Positions 8,755 through 17,913 of a stretch of DNA of 64,000 nucleotides are shown here, in pieces. The notes under the pieces were generated by a model. That model was not told the origin of the DNA. It worked only from the letters and a program-made list of their open reading frames with translations, and ran no database searches. This stretch comes from Sedimenticola sp. GTDB taxonomy: Bacteria; Pseudomonadota; Gammaproteobacteria; Chromatiales; Chromatiaceae. Position numbers and translations under genes: made by a program. Where the stretch lies: assembly GCA_027068915.1 (NCBI GenBank), contig JAMOLT010000010.1, forward strand, positions 475,919 to 539,918, read 5' to 3'. Each line of letters begins with the position of its first letter. The first letter of the stretch is position 1.

Positions 8755-8797
8755 TTAACAGGTTGTTGAAAAACAGTGTTTTTCAACAACCTGTTAA
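8755..8797. repeat. Perfect 19-bp inverted repeat, shared hairpin family
   Basis: TTAACAGGTTGTTGAAAAA and its exact complement enclose CAGTG. It overlaps the stop codon of the upstream trihaem lipoprotein gene on the minus strand. Related hairpins occur at 7845-7886 and 28750-28796. It may act as a terminator or RNA stabiliser. Confidence 0.75.
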
Positions 8798-9504
8798 TGC
8801 TCGGTTTTTTTCCTCAGCATATGACAGCGTCTGCAATTGAAGGGCTCCTGAACCGGATAAGTCACCGGGAAAGCCACTACTCCATGACATTTTCCACACC
8901 ATTTTCCTTCGAATATTCCAGCCATCCGAATATTAGTAGCTCCAACTTCCTCTTTAAACAGCACTGGATGACAGCTATTGCAATTTATCATGTTGCTGTG
9001 AGCACCATGCGGAAACAGGACATCCGGGAAAAAACTTTCTGCCACCTCGAGCCTGATCATGTTTTCAAAAAAGCCTTCTTCCGCTTTTTCCTGTGAGGAT
9101 TGTTTTTCATCAATACTAGCCCGCGGCGATATCAGTCCTTCAATTTCCGCCTTTGTCCAGTTCACCAGCCCAAACTTATCCTTTGGCAACAGCTCGAATG
9201 CCGGCGCATCTCCATCAATACCCTCATTCCGTTTCAGGTATCCGTACACATCTACGTCGTTGAGGAATTGACCAAGCATTTGCTCCTGGGAAGCCTCACA
9301 TTCCAAGCCGGTTACCTGTTTGCACAAACTGTCACCCGCCTCTGTTGGTGTCTGCTTTATAGGAACCATTGCTGACACTTCTTGGGACTGCATACGACTA
9401 TCTGTTGCAGTACAGCCGACAAGAAAAACAACGGGGAGAAGAGCCGCCACAATAAGAGCCGACTCAGGCCGGGGATATCTCAAACCACCGAAAGAAAGGC
9501 GCAT
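8794..9504 (-). CDS. Trihaem c-type cytochrome lipoprotein
   Basis: A 236-residue predicted lipoprotein: the signal region ends in a lipobox (FLVGC near residue 31). A low-complexity linker and a DKFGLVNW motif precede a C-terminal trihaem domain with CNSCH, CGKCH and CRRCH. The haem spacing is the same as in the second half of the hexahaem cytochrome and in the next lipoprotein. A c7-like trihaem domain tethered by lipid to the outer or inner membrane would pass electrons across the periplasm. There is no Asp after the lipidated Cys, so outer-membrane sorting is plausible. Confidence 0.82.
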   Translation of the reverse strand: MRLSFGGLRYPRPESALIVAALLPVVFLVGCTATDSRMQSQEVSAMVPIKQTPTEAGDSLCKQVTGLECEASQEQMLGQFLNDVDVYGYLKRNEGIDGDAPAFELLPKDKFGLVNWTKAEIEGLISPRASIDEKQSSQEKAEEGFFENMIRLEVAESFFPDVLFPHGAHSNMINCNSCHPVLFKEEVGATNIRMAGIFEGKWCGKCHGVVAFPVTYPVQEPFNCRRCHMLRKKTEH

Positions 9505-9587
9505 AAACGTGTTTCCCGTTATTTTTAACCTAAAGCAATAAGCTTGCGGCGGCCCGCTTGTACCAGGCAGCCAGACTCATCCATGCT

Positions 9588-10382
9588 TCATTTAACTGCT
9601 GTTGATTTAGTTTGTTCTTTTTTGACTTTTTCCTGAGTATGGCACCGGGAACAGTCTGCCAGTGGGAAAGCCACTTTGCCATGGCATCTGCCACACCATT
9701 CGCCTTTGCTGATCTCCAACATGCTCATTTTATTCTGCCCTTTGGCCATTATAAAAATAGCCGGATGGCAGCTCGAGCAGTCCAACCAGTAAGCATGGGC
9801 CTTGTGCGGGTACAATACATCCTTAACAAAATCACCTTTGGCCTTAATGATTATATCCAAGTCGAGTGGTGGAATAACCGGCGCATTCTGGTCAAGGCTA
9901 TCGAGGGGCTGGATTTCGCCCTGATCTACCACTGCAACCCAGTCGGTCAATCCAAACTTATCTTTGGGAAGGCCTGCTAGTGCGGCGGGGCGGTCGCTCA
10001 TACCTATCTGGTAGGCTTCACTTGAAGGGCTATTTGGATCTCCTTTTCCAGCAATTTTTCCATCACTCCCCAAGTAGATTGAGTTTTTAGACGCTGCCTG
10101 CTTTGATGGGGCTGCAGCTGTAGCAGCTGCTGCATCTTTAGCCTTATCAACAACTTTCACCGGCACTGCCGTTTCTTTTCCGGCAGTTTCTGCGACTTTA
10201 TTTTTCACTTTATTGGCTGGCGCTACACTTACTTCCGTTGCCTTAGCTTCAGCCTTGTTCTCTAGCGCGGACACAGGTTCCGATCGGCCAGGCTCACCCG
10301 AGGTAGTACAGCTTACGATGACTATCAGCGGTAGAGTTGCTATTACACCAACATTAATAATTCTATGAAATAGTGTTTTCAT
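9588..10382 (-). CDS. Trihaem c-type cytochrome lipoprotein with Ala/Lys-rich linker
   Basis: A 264-residue protein. A signal peptide with a lipobox (VIVSC near residue 25) leads into a long disordered Ala/Lys/Val-rich linker (about 40-105). A DKFGLTDW motif follows, then a C-terminal trihaem domain with CSSCH, CGRCH and CSRCH. It pairs with the lipoprotein at 8794-9504 and the second half of the hexahaem cytochrome. The linker could let the haem domain reach across the periplasm. The start has AGAGG nine bases upstream, and the gene lies 13 bp after the trihaem gene at 10396-10773. Confidence 0.82.
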   Translation of the reverse strand: MKTLFHRIINVGVIATLPLIVIVSCTTSGEPGRSEPVSALENKAEAKATEVSVAPANKVKNKVAETAGKETAVPVKVVDKAKDAAAATAAAPSKQAASKNSIYLGSDGKIAGKGDPNSPSSEAYQIGMSDRPAALAGLPKDKFGLTDWVAVVDQGEIQPLDSLDQNAPVIPPLDLDIIIKAKGDFVKDVLYPHKAHAYWLDCSSCHPAIFIMAKGQNKMSMLEISKGEWCGRCHGKVAFPLADCSRCHTQEKVKKEQTKSTAVK

Positions 10383-10395
10383 CTATATCAGCCTC

Positions 10396-10773
10396 TCATT
10401 GATTGCTAGCTGCTTCATCTGCTTTCGGTTTAAATTCTGCCGAATGACATCTCTCGCACTCAAGAGGCTCCCAGGCGATCTGCCCATTGTGACAAACACC
10501 ACAAGATTTTCCGTCCATAATGTCATTCATGTTGGCATTGTTCGCCCCTTTGCGCATTACGAATATGCTTTCATGACAAACTTTACATTTGTAGCGTATG
10601 CGATGAAACCAATGCGGAAAGACTACCGCACCAACCTCCGCCTTTTCCATGCCATCACGAGTCGCGTCCATATAGATGTCCCCATATTCCTTCGCTTCAG
10701 CAAGAGAAAAAGCAAACACCACTATCAGTGACATTACTAATAAATTACTACGTACCGACTTAACTTTGATCAT
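10396..10773 (-). CDS. Small periplasmic trihaem c-type cytochrome
   Basis: A 125-residue protein with a signal peptide (LVMSLIVVFAFSLAEA) and three haem motifs (CKVCH, CGVCH, CERCH) in c7-type spacing. It is preceded by a PHWFHRIRYKC stretch that is nearly the same in the first half of the hexahaem cytochrome at 4797. It is the first gene of the minus-strand cytochrome cluster, with GAGGGG six bases before the ATG. Likely a soluble periplasmic electron shuttle. Confidence 0.85.
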   Translation of the reverse strand: MIKVKSVRSNLLVMSLIVVFAFSLAEAKEYGDIYMDATRDGMEKAEVGAVVFPHWFHRIRYKCKVCHESIFVMRKGANNANMNDIMDGKSCGVCHNGQIAWEPLECERCHSAEFKPKADEAASNQ

Positions 10774-10946
10774 ATAAAACCCCTCACAAAAAAACCATTT
10801 TTATTATAGGTTTATAGTTTTCTGTGCAGCTTTCATACCGCACTATCCCCCATGAGAAAACATCACACCACAAAAAAAAACATTAAACAACCATGTTTTT
10901 ATTATGTTACTCGACTTCATTTAAATAAATTTCTAGTATGCCAATC

Positions 10947-11031
10947 GGGAAATTCTACCGGGTCGTTTACATATTATTTGGGCATTATTCCTTGAATTTT
11001 CCCGGTTGTGGTCTATTGGTTACTATAAGAG
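10947..11031. repeat. Right copy of the direct repeat, with a decayed rsmA start
   Basis: Matches 4195-4290 in the same orientation. The part at about 10947-10978 corresponds, on the minus strand, to the first codons of rsmA but is degraded (TCGTTTAC against TCGTTTGC, with a deletion). The rest matches the rsmA upstream region. It precedes the HMA-like gene at 11055. Confidence 0.65.
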
Positions 11032-11054
11032 GGAATGAATGTGAGGAACAAAAA

Positions 11055-11288
11055 ATGACAGCGCATTGTGCCGATATTCTGATCCATATTAACGAAAGCC
11101 TGGATGACGCCAGCATTCATGATATCGAGCGAGATATCAGCATGATCGAAGGCGTTTACAGCGTCTGCACCTATGAAAACACTCGCCACCTGATGTTGGT
11201 GGACTATGATCCCGGGTGTGTCGCCTCCCAGGAGCTACTGGACAAGATGAAGAATCATGGCTTGCACGCTAAACTGATTGGCCTGTAA
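11055..11288 (+). CDS. Small HMA-fold-like protein without the CxxC metal motif
   Basis: A 77-residue protein with the size and alternating pattern of a heavy-metal-associated domain (beta-alpha-beta-beta-alpha-beta; ILIHIN, IEGVYSVCTYE, HLMLVDYDP, then a helix with LLDKMKNHG). The metal-binding CxxC is missing: the corresponding loop reads NESLDDAS. It therefore probably does not carry copper in the usual way. The ATG at 11055 has GAGGAA nine bases upstream; a longer frame upstream reads through the repeat. Function unknown. Confidence 0.65.
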   Translation: MTAHCADILIHINESLDDASIHDIERDISMIEGVYSVCTYENTRHLMLVDYDPGCVASQELLDKMKNHGLHAKLIGL

Positions 11289-11420
11289 TTGACCTGGCTA
11301 TTTTTCACAGCAGGTTTCCTTTATCTTGGCTGTTCAGGCAACGGAATACGTTGGCGTGCCCCGCGCTATGGGCATACAATTAGTAAGGTTATTGTAGTTT
11401 AACTATGCAGGAGTAGGCTT

Positions 11421-12245
11421 ATGAAAACGCTGATAGCGGTGGTTCTTGTGTTCTGTGTCCAGGGTGCTCTTGCGGATGGAATAGGTTTTGATCCGTCGAC
11501 GGGCATCAACGCAGGGAACAACAAGATATCCAATCTGGCTGATCCTGCCCAGCCCGGCGATGCCGCCACCAAGGGCTATTCGGATGCGCAGTTGGCTACA
11601 CATTCAGCCAATGGCAGCGCGCATCATGCTCGCTATACAGATGGTGAGGCAGTGGCGGCCATTCTGACAGCAGATGGCGATAGTTCAGGCTTGGATGCAG
11701 ACAAACTGGACGGCATGGATGCGGATGCTTTCATGCTGGATTATGGTTATGGGGGATATATTCCCGTTCCGTTGGGTTCGCTGTTTCTCAATAATGCCGC
11801 TTTCGATAGTTGGGGAGTGACGTTACCTGCCAGTGGCACCTCCTCTTTCACCATAAATTCGGTCGCCCCAAAAGACATTTACTACTGGAATACAATCAAT
11901 AGCACGGAACTGATCGTGGAAATCATGGTGTATTATCCAGGGTCGGCGGGTGCATGCCAGGCGGTGATCGAGCCGCTGCCCAAGGATGTTACCAGCTATC
12001 TTCGCGTGGGATTTCAGGATGGTTATTACAGTGTCGGCATAACCGCTGACCCGTTTCCGCCATTTACCGGGCCCCACAGTTCCCTGTCTCAGGAATACAA
12101 ACTGACGGGCATCCCCCCCGAGAGTCCCTTTCGGTTGGAAATTTCCAGAAAAGGCGATGATCCTGCAGACAATTGCGGCGAAATCCGTATTGCTGGCGTT
12201 GCCATCAGATATCCGCAGCAAGGGCACAAAAATAATTGGTGGTAG
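11421..12245 (+). CDS. Secreted protein with phage-fibre-like N-terminal region
   Basis: A 274-residue exported protein (signal peptide MKTLIAVVLVFCVQGALA). Residues of about 28-60 carry the NKISNLADPAQPGDAATKGY pattern and a following DGEAV...LDADKLDGMDADAF pattern. Both are common in phage tail fibres and in some bacterial surface proteins as trimerising or stalk repeats. The rest looks like a compact beta domain with two cysteines. No phage genes are nearby, so this is more likely a host surface or extracellular protein. It has an AGGAG ribosome site. The function is not known. Confidence 0.7.
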   Translation: MKTLIAVVLVFCVQGALADGIGFDPSTGINAGNNKISNLADPAQPGDAATKGYSDAQLATHSANGSAHHARYTDGEAVAAILTADGDSSGLDADKLDGMDADAFMLDYGYGGYIPVPLGSLFLNNAAFDSWGVTLPASGTSSFTINSVAPKDIYYWNTINSTELIVEIMVYYPGSAGACQAVIEPLPKDVTSYLRVGFQDGYYSVGITADPFPPFTGPHSSLSQEYKLTGIPPESPFRLEISRKGDDPADNCGEIRIAGVAIRYPQQGHKNNWW

Positions 12246-12339
12246 CCTGTCATTGTTGCAGGGCCAGGCTCATGTGTGCGCATAGCGAAATTTGTCTGAA
12301 AGTTATACAATTTCCAGCCGTTTTCGATTTTTGAACCCT

Positions 12340-13689
12340 ATGCCCGGCAAGCTGTATATCAAAACCTTTGGCTGTCAGATGAACGAGTACGACTCCAGCA
12401 AGATGGAGGATGTGCTGCGCGAGTCTCACGGCCTGGAAATCACCACCGACCCCGAAGCGGCAGACGTGTTGCTGCTCAACACCTGCTCCATCCGCGAGAA
12501 AGCCCAGGAAAAAGTGTTTTCCCTGCTGGGCCGCTGGAAGGACTGGAAGCTGGAAAAGCCCGGACTGGTAATCGGCGTGGGTGGCTGCGTCGCCAGTCAG
12601 GAAGGCGAGGAGATCCGTAACCGGGCGCCTTTTGTCGATCTGGTCTTCGGCCCCCAGACCCTGCATCGCCTGCCGCAGATGCTGGATAACCAGCGCAAGC
12701 ACAATCAGCCGGTGGTGGATGTGAGCTTTCCCGAAATCGAAAAGTTTGATTGCCTGCCTGAACCCCGGGCGGAAGGCCCCACCGCCTTTGTTTCCATCAT
12801 GGAAGGTTGTTCCAAATACTGCAGCTTCTGTGTGGTGCCCTATACCCGCGGAGAAGAAATCAGCCGTCCTTTCGATGACGTGATTGATGAGGTGGCGCAG
12901 CTGGCAGCACAGGGCGTGTGCGAGGTCAATCTGCTGGGGCAGAACGTCAACGCCTATCGTGGCCAGATGCATGATGGCGGGATTGCCGACCTGGCATTGC
13001 TGATCCGCTTCGTGGCGGCAGTGGATGGTATCGAGCGCATTCGTTTTACCACCTCCCATCCTGTCGAATTCACTGACAGCCTCATTGACGTGTATGCCGA
13101 TGTGCCAGAACTTGTGAGTTTTCTGCATCTGCCGGTACAGACCGGTTCGGACCGCATCCTCATGGCCATGAAGCGTGGCCACAGCGCCTTCGAATACAAG
13201 CAGAAAATCAGGCGTCTGCGCGAGATCCGCCCAGACATCAGCATTTCTTCCGATTTCATCATCGGCTTTCCCGGAGAGACCGACGATGATTTCAACCACA
13301 CCATGGCGCTCATCGAGGAAATTGGTTTCGACCAGTCCTTCAGCTTCATCTACAGCCGCCGCCCTGGCACGCCCGCAGCCGACCTGCCCGATGACGTGCC
13401 TCATGCAACAAAGCAGGCAAGGCTGGCGCAGCTGCAGCAGGTGATCAACAGCAATGCCCAGCGCATCAGTCACCAGATGGTGGGTACGGTGCAACAGGTG
13501 CTGGTGGAACGCCATGCGCGCAAGGATGCTACAGAACTTGCGGGCCGCACCGAAAACAACCGGGTGGTGAATTTTGCCGCCCCCGAATCCCTCATTGGAC
13601 AGTTCGTGGATGTGCGCATCACGGGCGCCCTGCCCAACTCATTACGCGGAGAATTACCGGACGAGACCGCTGCCGCGGCCATCGCCTGA
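12340..13689 (+). CDS. miaB: tRNA-2-methylthio-N6-dimethylallyladenosine synthase MiaB
   Basis: A 449-residue radical-SAM methylthiotransferase. The N-terminal domain has the three Cys for the auxiliary 4Fe-4S cluster (TFGCQMN, NTCSIRE, GGCVASQ). The radical-SAM motif Cx3Cx2C is at 157-164 (GCSKYCSFC), and a TRAM domain closes the protein. It adds a methylthio group to i6A37 of tRNAs reading U-starting codons. The start at 12340 places [12 protein letters not shown] at the N terminus as in the family; the frame extends 16 codons further without support. It is first of five genes in a conserved order leading to lnt. Confidence 0.96.
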   Translation: MPGKLYIKTFGCQMNEYDSSKMEDVLRESHGLEITTDPEAADVLLLNTCSIREKAQEKVFSLLGRWKDWKLEKPGLVIGVGGCVASQEGEEIRNRAPFVDLVFGPQTLHRLPQMLDNQRKHNQPVVDVSFPEIEKFDCLPEPRAEGPTAFVSIMEGCSKYCSFCVVPYTRGEEISRPFDDVIDEVAQLAAQGVCEVNLLGQNVNAYRGQMHDGGIADLALLIRFVAAVDGIERIRFTTSHPVEFTDSLIDVYADVPELVSFLHLPVQTGSDRILMAMKRGHSAFEYKQKIRRLREIRPDISISSDFIIGFPGETDDDFNHTMALIEEIGFDQSFSFIYSRRPGTPAADLPDDVPHATKQARLAQLQQVINSNAQRISHQMVGTVQQVLVERHARKDATELAGRTENNRVVNFAAPESLIGQFVDVRITGALPNSLRGELPDETAAAAIA

Positions 13690-13696
13690 AGACTGT

Positions 13697-14686
13697 ATGA
13701 CAACCGCCCTGGCATCTGACCACCCTGAATCTCTGGACCTCATTCTGGAGCCTGCAAACAACGAACGCCTGCGCAACGTCTGCGGCCAGCTGGATGAACA
13801 CCTGCGGCAGCTGGAAGTACGCCTGGGCATCGAGATCAACAACCGTGGCAACAGCTTTCGCCTGATCGGTACGCAAGATGCGGTGCAGGCCGGAGCGGAG
13901 CTGTTGCAGAAGCTGTACCTGGCCACCGAAAATGAAGTGCTTACCCCGGCCACCGTGCACCTCTACCTGCAGGAATCCGGCATCGAAAAACTGCTGCTGC
14001 CCGCCGAACCCGATCTGCCCGAGGTGGTGATCAAGACCAAGCGCGGCATGGTACGGGGGCGCGGCCCTCACCAGAAGGAATATCTGCACCGGATTATGCG
14101 CCATGACATCAATTTTGGCGTGGGACCGGCCGGCACGGGCAAGACTTACCTGGCCGTGGCCTGTGCGGTGGAGGCCCTGGAGCGCGACAAGGTTCGCCGC
14201 ATCATGCTGGTGCGCCCGGCGGTGGAGGCCGGTGAGCGGCTGGGCTTTCTGCCAGGTGATATGGCGCAGAAGATCGATCCCTACCTGCGCCCACTGTACG
14301 ATGCCCTGTATGAAATGCTGGGCTTCGAACGAGTGCACAAGCTGGTGGAGCGCAATGTCATCGAAATTGCCCCCCTGGCCTATATGCGCGGACGCACCCT
14401 GAACGAATCTTTCATTATTCTCGATGAAGCCCAGAACACCACCCCGGAACAGATGAAAATGTTCCTCACCCGCATCGGCTTCGGTTCCACTGCGGTGATC
14501 ACTGGCGATGTAACCCAGGTGGATCTGCCGCGACACCAGCAGTCCGGCCTGCGCCAAGCCACAGAAATCCTCGCCAAGGTAGAAGGCATCAGCTTTACCT
14601 TCTTCAACGCCAGGGATGTGGTGCGTCACCCCCTGGTGCAAAAAGTGGTACGGGCTTACGACCGCCATGAGAACCGCGAAGAATGA
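13697..14686 (+). CDS. ybeZ: PhoH-like ATPase (YbeZ)
   Basis: A 329-residue protein with a KH-like N-terminal region (FRLIGTQDAVQAG) and a PhoH NTPase core. Walker A is GPAGTGKTYLA near residue 146 and Walker B is FIILDEAQNTT. The family is linked to RNA metabolism and works with YbeY. The gene begins 8 bp after miaB and overlaps ybeY by 4 bp. The start at 13697 is preferred over a longer frame that overlaps miaB. Confidence 0.94.
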   Translation: MTTALASDHPESLDLILEPANNERLRNVCGQLDEHLRQLEVRLGIEINNRGNSFRLIGTQDAVQAGAELLQKLYLATENEVLTPATVHLYLQESGIEKLLLPAEPDLPEVVIKTKRGMVRGRGPHQKEYLHRIMRHDINFGVGPAGTGKTYLAVACAVEALERDKVRRIMLVRPAVEAGERLGFLPGDMAQKIDPYLRPLYDALYEMLGFERVHKLVERNVIEIAPLAYMRGRTLNESFIILDEAQNTTPEQMKMFLTRIGFGSTAVITGDVTQVDLPRHQQSGLRQATEILAKVEGISFTFFNARDVVRHPLVQKVVRAYDRHENREE

Positions 14687-15141
14687 GTCCGAGGGTGCTA
14701 ATCCAGGTTGCAAGCAGAGAAAAGAGCTTGCCCGCGGAGGATAATCTTCAGCAATGGGCGCAGACTGCGCTGGGGCCGAATGCAGCAGATGCCGAAGTTG
14801 TCATCCGCATCGTGGATGAAGAAGAAAGCCGCCGACTCAATAACAGGTACCGGGGCAGGGACAAGTCCACCAACGTCCTTTCCTTTCCTTTTGAGGCGCC
14901 CCCCGGGGTGCCGGTGAAGCATATTGGCGACCTGGTAGTGTGCGCCCCCGTGGTTGCTGCAGAGGCCAGGATGCAGGGCAAGCCCCTGGAGCATCATTGG
15001 GCTCATATGATCGTGCATGGCATCCTGCATCTGCGGGGTCATGACCATGCAACCGAAGAAGACGCAGGCCACATGGAATCCCTGGAACAGGAATTGCTGC
15101 ATGGCATGGGCATTCCTGATCCCTATAACGAGAGACAATGA
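14683..15141 (+). CDS. ybeY: Endoribonuclease YbeY
   Basis: 152 residues, with the zinc-binding signature HGILHLRGHDH near residues 110-120 and the preceding STNVLSFPFE block. YbeY is a single-strand endoribonuclease needed for 16S rRNA 3' maturation and ribosome quality control. It overlaps phoH upstream and corC downstream by four bases each, which fits translational coupling. Confidence 0.95.
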   Translation: MSPRVLIQVASREKSLPAEDNLQQWAQTALGPNAADAEVVIRIVDEEESRRLNNRYRGRDKSTNVLSFPFEAPPGVPVKHIGDLVVCAPVVAAEARMQGKPLEHHWAHMIVHGILHLRGHDHATEEDAGHMESLEQELLHGMGIPDPYNERQ

Positions 15142-15983
15142 ACGATAACAGCCCTTCAAAATTTTCATCACTGCGCCGGTTTCTCAACCGGGTGCTTAAG
15201 CCGCTGCTGCAGGCCGAACCGGAAAACCGTGAACAGCTGGTGCAGGTTCTCAAGCAGGCGCGCACCCGCCATTTGATGGACGGAGAAGCACTTTCCATGA
15301 TGGAGGCGGTGCTTCAGGTTTCCGAACTGCGGGTGCGCGATATCATGATCCCCCGAGCACGCATGGTGGTGGTGGAAAGAGACAAGTCCGTAGAAGACCT
15401 GATGCCAGTCATCATCGAGTCCGCGCATTCCCGTTTCCCCGTCATCGGTGATGATCGCAGCGAAGTGGTAGGCATCCTCCTGGCCAAGGATCTGCTGCAA
15501 TACTGTGGACAAGGCAGCCCCACATTCAACATGCGCGATGTATTACGCTCCGCCGTATTCGTACCGGAGAGCAAGCGCCTGAATGTCCTGCTCAAGGAGT
15601 TTCGCCTCAGCCGCAACCACATGGCCATCGTCATCGATGAATATGGCGGTGCCGCCGGGCTGATCACCATCGAAGACGTACTGGAGCAAATCGTCGGAGA
15701 AATCGAGGATGAGTATGATTTTGACGAAGGCGCATACATACTCAAGCGGGGCAAGGATCTGTACACCGCCAAGGCCCATACCACCATTGAGGATTTCAAC
15801 GAGTTCTTCGGCACCGAGTTTGACGATGACGACTATGACACCATCGGCGGCATGGTGGTCAACGCCCTGGGACACCTCCCCCAGCGTGGAGAAGTTGCCG
15901 AAATCGGTGATTTTCGCTTCACCGTGGTGCGGGCGGACAGCCGCAAGGTGCGTTTGCTGAATATCGAACGCCTGCCGGGCTGA
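15138..15983 (+). CDS. corC: CBS-domain protein CorC (YbeX)
   Basis: 281 residues with two CBS domains (MIPRARMVVVE near 70, VGILLAKDLL, then MAIVIDEYGGAAGLITIED) and a C-terminal CorC/HlyC domain. There is no membrane part. The family is tied to magnesium/cobalt efflux and, by its constant neighbours YbeY and PhoH, to ribosome function. It sits in the conserved position just before lnt. Confidence 0.93.
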   Translation: MNDNSPSKFSSLRRFLNRVLKPLLQAEPENREQLVQVLKQARTRHLMDGEALSMMEAVLQVSELRVRDIMIPRARMVVVERDKSVEDLMPVIIESAHSRFPVIGDDRSEVVGILLAKDLLQYCGQGSPTFNMRDVLRSAVFVPESKRLNVLLKEFRLSRNHMAIVIDEYGGAAGLITIEDVLEQIVGEIEDEYDFDEGAYILKRGKDLYTAKAHTTIEDFNEFFGTEFDDDDYDTIGGMVVNALGHLPQRGEVAEIGDFRFTVVRADSRKVRLLNIERLPG

Positions 15984-16018
15984 CCATTGGTGCGCTGCAC
16001 CAAAATCAATTCAGCCAA

Positions 16019-17524
16019 ATGGACAACAAACGCAGCACCATACTGATCTTGTTCCTCGCTTTTCTCGGCGGCAGCGCAATGGTGCTGGCGTTTGCCCCCT
16101 TTTCCCAAGGGTGGATTGCGGTGCTCTCCCTTGCCGCCCTGTTTACGCTGTGGCGAAACGCCAGCCCGGCACGGGCTTTTACCATTGGCTGGGCCTGGGG
16201 CCTGGGTTGCATGGGCTTTGGCGTTTTCTGGCTGCACAACAGCATTGCCCAGTTTGGTGGCGTAACCCTGCCTCTGGCGATATTGCTTACCCTGGCATTT
16301 GCAGCGGTACTGGCTCTCTTCCCCGCCCTGGCCGGAGGGCTTGCCAGAAAGTGCTCCGGGATCAGCTCCACAACCCTGGTGCTGGCGTACCCGGCCAGCT
16401 GGGTATTGATGGAATGGGTACGCAGCTGGCTACTGACCGGGTTTCCCTGGCTCACTGTCGGCTATTCGCAAATCGACACTCCGCTTTCCGGCTATGCCCC
16501 GTTACTCGGTGTGTATGGCGTAAGTTTGATGTTGGCCCTGAGCGCCACTGCCCTGAACCAGGGACGCAGCTGGTGGTTGTTGCTGTTGCCCGGTATCTGG
16601 GCGGGAGGCTGGGCCTTGCAACAGCTGCAATGGACCGAGCCGGTCGGGGAGCCGTTCACCGCGACATTGCTTCAGGCAAGCATCCCCCAGGAAAAAAAGT
16701 GGCTTCCCTCCGAGCTACGCCCTACCCTGGAGTTTTACCTGGAGGCCAGTGATGCACACCCAGACAGCCGCCTGATAGTCTGGCCGGAAACTGCGGTTCC
16801 CGCCTTTGCCCATCAGGTGGAAGAAAGTTTCCTGCAGCCCCTGGATCAGCGCTTTCGCCAGCAAGGAAGGGATCTGCTGCTAGGCATTCCCGTGCGCGAT
16901 GCCCAGGGGCGTTCCTACAATGCCATGGTCAGCCTGGGCGGCTCCGGGCGCGGCGAGTATTTCAAGCGCCATCTGGTGCCCTTTGGCGAGTTCATGCCGT
17001 TCAAAACCCTGTTGCAGCCCCTGGTCGAGTTGTTCGCCATTCCCATGTCATCTTTTTCCCCCGGCGACAAGAGCAAGCCGCCACTGCTGAAGCTGGCGGG
17101 TATGGAGGCGGGCATTTCCATTTGTTATGAAGATGCCTTCGGGGAAGAGGTCGTCCAGGCGCTGCCCCAGGCCGCATTTCTGGTGAATGCCAGCAACGAT
17201 GCCTGGTTTGGCGATTCCCTCGCACCCCATCAGCACCTGGAAATGGCACGCATGCGCACCCTGGAGACGGGGCGCTATCTGTTGCGGGCGACCAACACCG
17301 GAGTATCGGCGATCATTGATCCCCAGGGTGCCCTGGTGCGTGTGCTATCCCAGTTTGAACGCGGCGCCATCAGCGCGGAAATCCAGCCCATGCAGGGACA
17401 GACCGGGTTTTCCCTCTGGCGGAACTGGCTGGTGGTGGGGCTTTCCATACTGCTACTGGGAATCGCCTGCTTTCCCATGGCAAAATCACTCCCTTCGAAG
17501 AACCAGGTTCAGGTGAAAAAATGA
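16019..17524 (+). CDS. lnt: Apolipoprotein N-acyltransferase Lnt
   Basis: A 501-residue inner-membrane enzyme: about six N-terminal membrane helices, then a periplasmic nitrilase domain, then a C-terminal helix ([13 protein letters not shown]). The catalytic triad is visible as Glu in WPETAVP (near 257), Lys in [11 protein letters not shown] (near 316) and Cys in SICYED (near 369). It adds the third acyl chain to lipoproteins, a step needed for their export to the outer membrane. That matches the several lipoproteins in this window. It overlaps ridA by four bases. Confidence 0.96.
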   Translation: MDNKRSTILILFLAFLGGSAMVLAFAPFSQGWIAVLSLAALFTLWRNASPARAFTIGWAWGLGCMGFGVFWLHNSIAQFGGVTLPLAILLTLAFAAVLALFPALAGGLARKCSGISSTTLVLAYPASWVLMEWVRSWLLTGFPWLTVGYSQIDTPLSGYAPLLGVYGVSLMLALSATALNQGRSWWLLLLPGIWAGGWALQQLQWTEPVGEPFTATLLQASIPQEKKWLPSELRPTLEFYLEASDAHPDSRLIVWPETAVPAFAHQVEESFLQPLDQRFRQQGRDLLLGIPVRDAQGRSYNAMVSLGGSGRGEYFKRHLVPFGEFMPFKTLLQPLVELFAIPMSSFSPGDKSKPPLLKLAGMEAGISICYEDAFGEEVVQALPQAAFLVNASNDAWFGDSLAPHQHLEMARMRTLETGRYLLRATNTGVSAIIDPQGALVRVLSQFERGAISAEIQPMQGQTGFSLWRNWLVVGLSILLLGIACFPMAKSLPSKNQVQVKK

Positions 17525-17913
17525 AAAGAGAAATCATCAGCACAGACAAGGCACCCCAGGCCATAGGCACCTATTCCCAGGCGGTAAAAATCGGCAACAC
17601 CGTGTATCTGTCCGGACAGATCCCCCTGGTGCCGGAAACCATGGAAATGGTGGAAGGCGATATGGAACAGCAGATCCGACGGGTATTCGACAATCTGCAA
17701 GCGGTTGCCCAAGCAGCGGGCGGTGGCCTGGCGGATGTAGTAAAACTGAATGTGTTTCTTACCGATCTGTCTCATTTCCCCCTGGTGAGCAAGGTCATGG
17801 CCGACTACTTCAGCCAGCCCTATCCGGCGCGGGCAGCTATCGGCGTTGCCGCGCTGCCCCGCAATGCCGAGGTGGAGATGGATGGAGTGCTGGAGCTGGA
17901 AATCAGCCGATGA
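17521..17913 (+). CDS. ridA: RidA-family reactive enamine/imine deaminase
   Basis: 130 residues matching RidA/YjgF over the full length. Visible features are [11 protein letters not shown] near the start, [10 protein letters not shown], and [12 protein letters not shown] with the key Arg near residue 105, followed by a Glu in the next strand. RidA hydrolyses 2-aminoacrylate and related intermediates produced by PLP enzymes. It starts inside the end of lnt and its last bases overlap the convergent yjbQ gene by 11 bp. Confidence 0.95.
   Translation: MKREIISTDKAPQAIGTYSQAVKIGNTVYLSGQIPLVPETMEMVEGDMEQQIRRVFDNLQAVAQAAGGGLADVVKLNVFLTDLSHFPLVSKVMADYFSQPYPARAAIGVAALPRNAEVEMDGVLELEISR

Noticed and set aside
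12250..13515. 421-codon minus-strand frame over miaB
   Set aside because: No recognisable domain; miaB has all its cluster cysteines on the plus strand.
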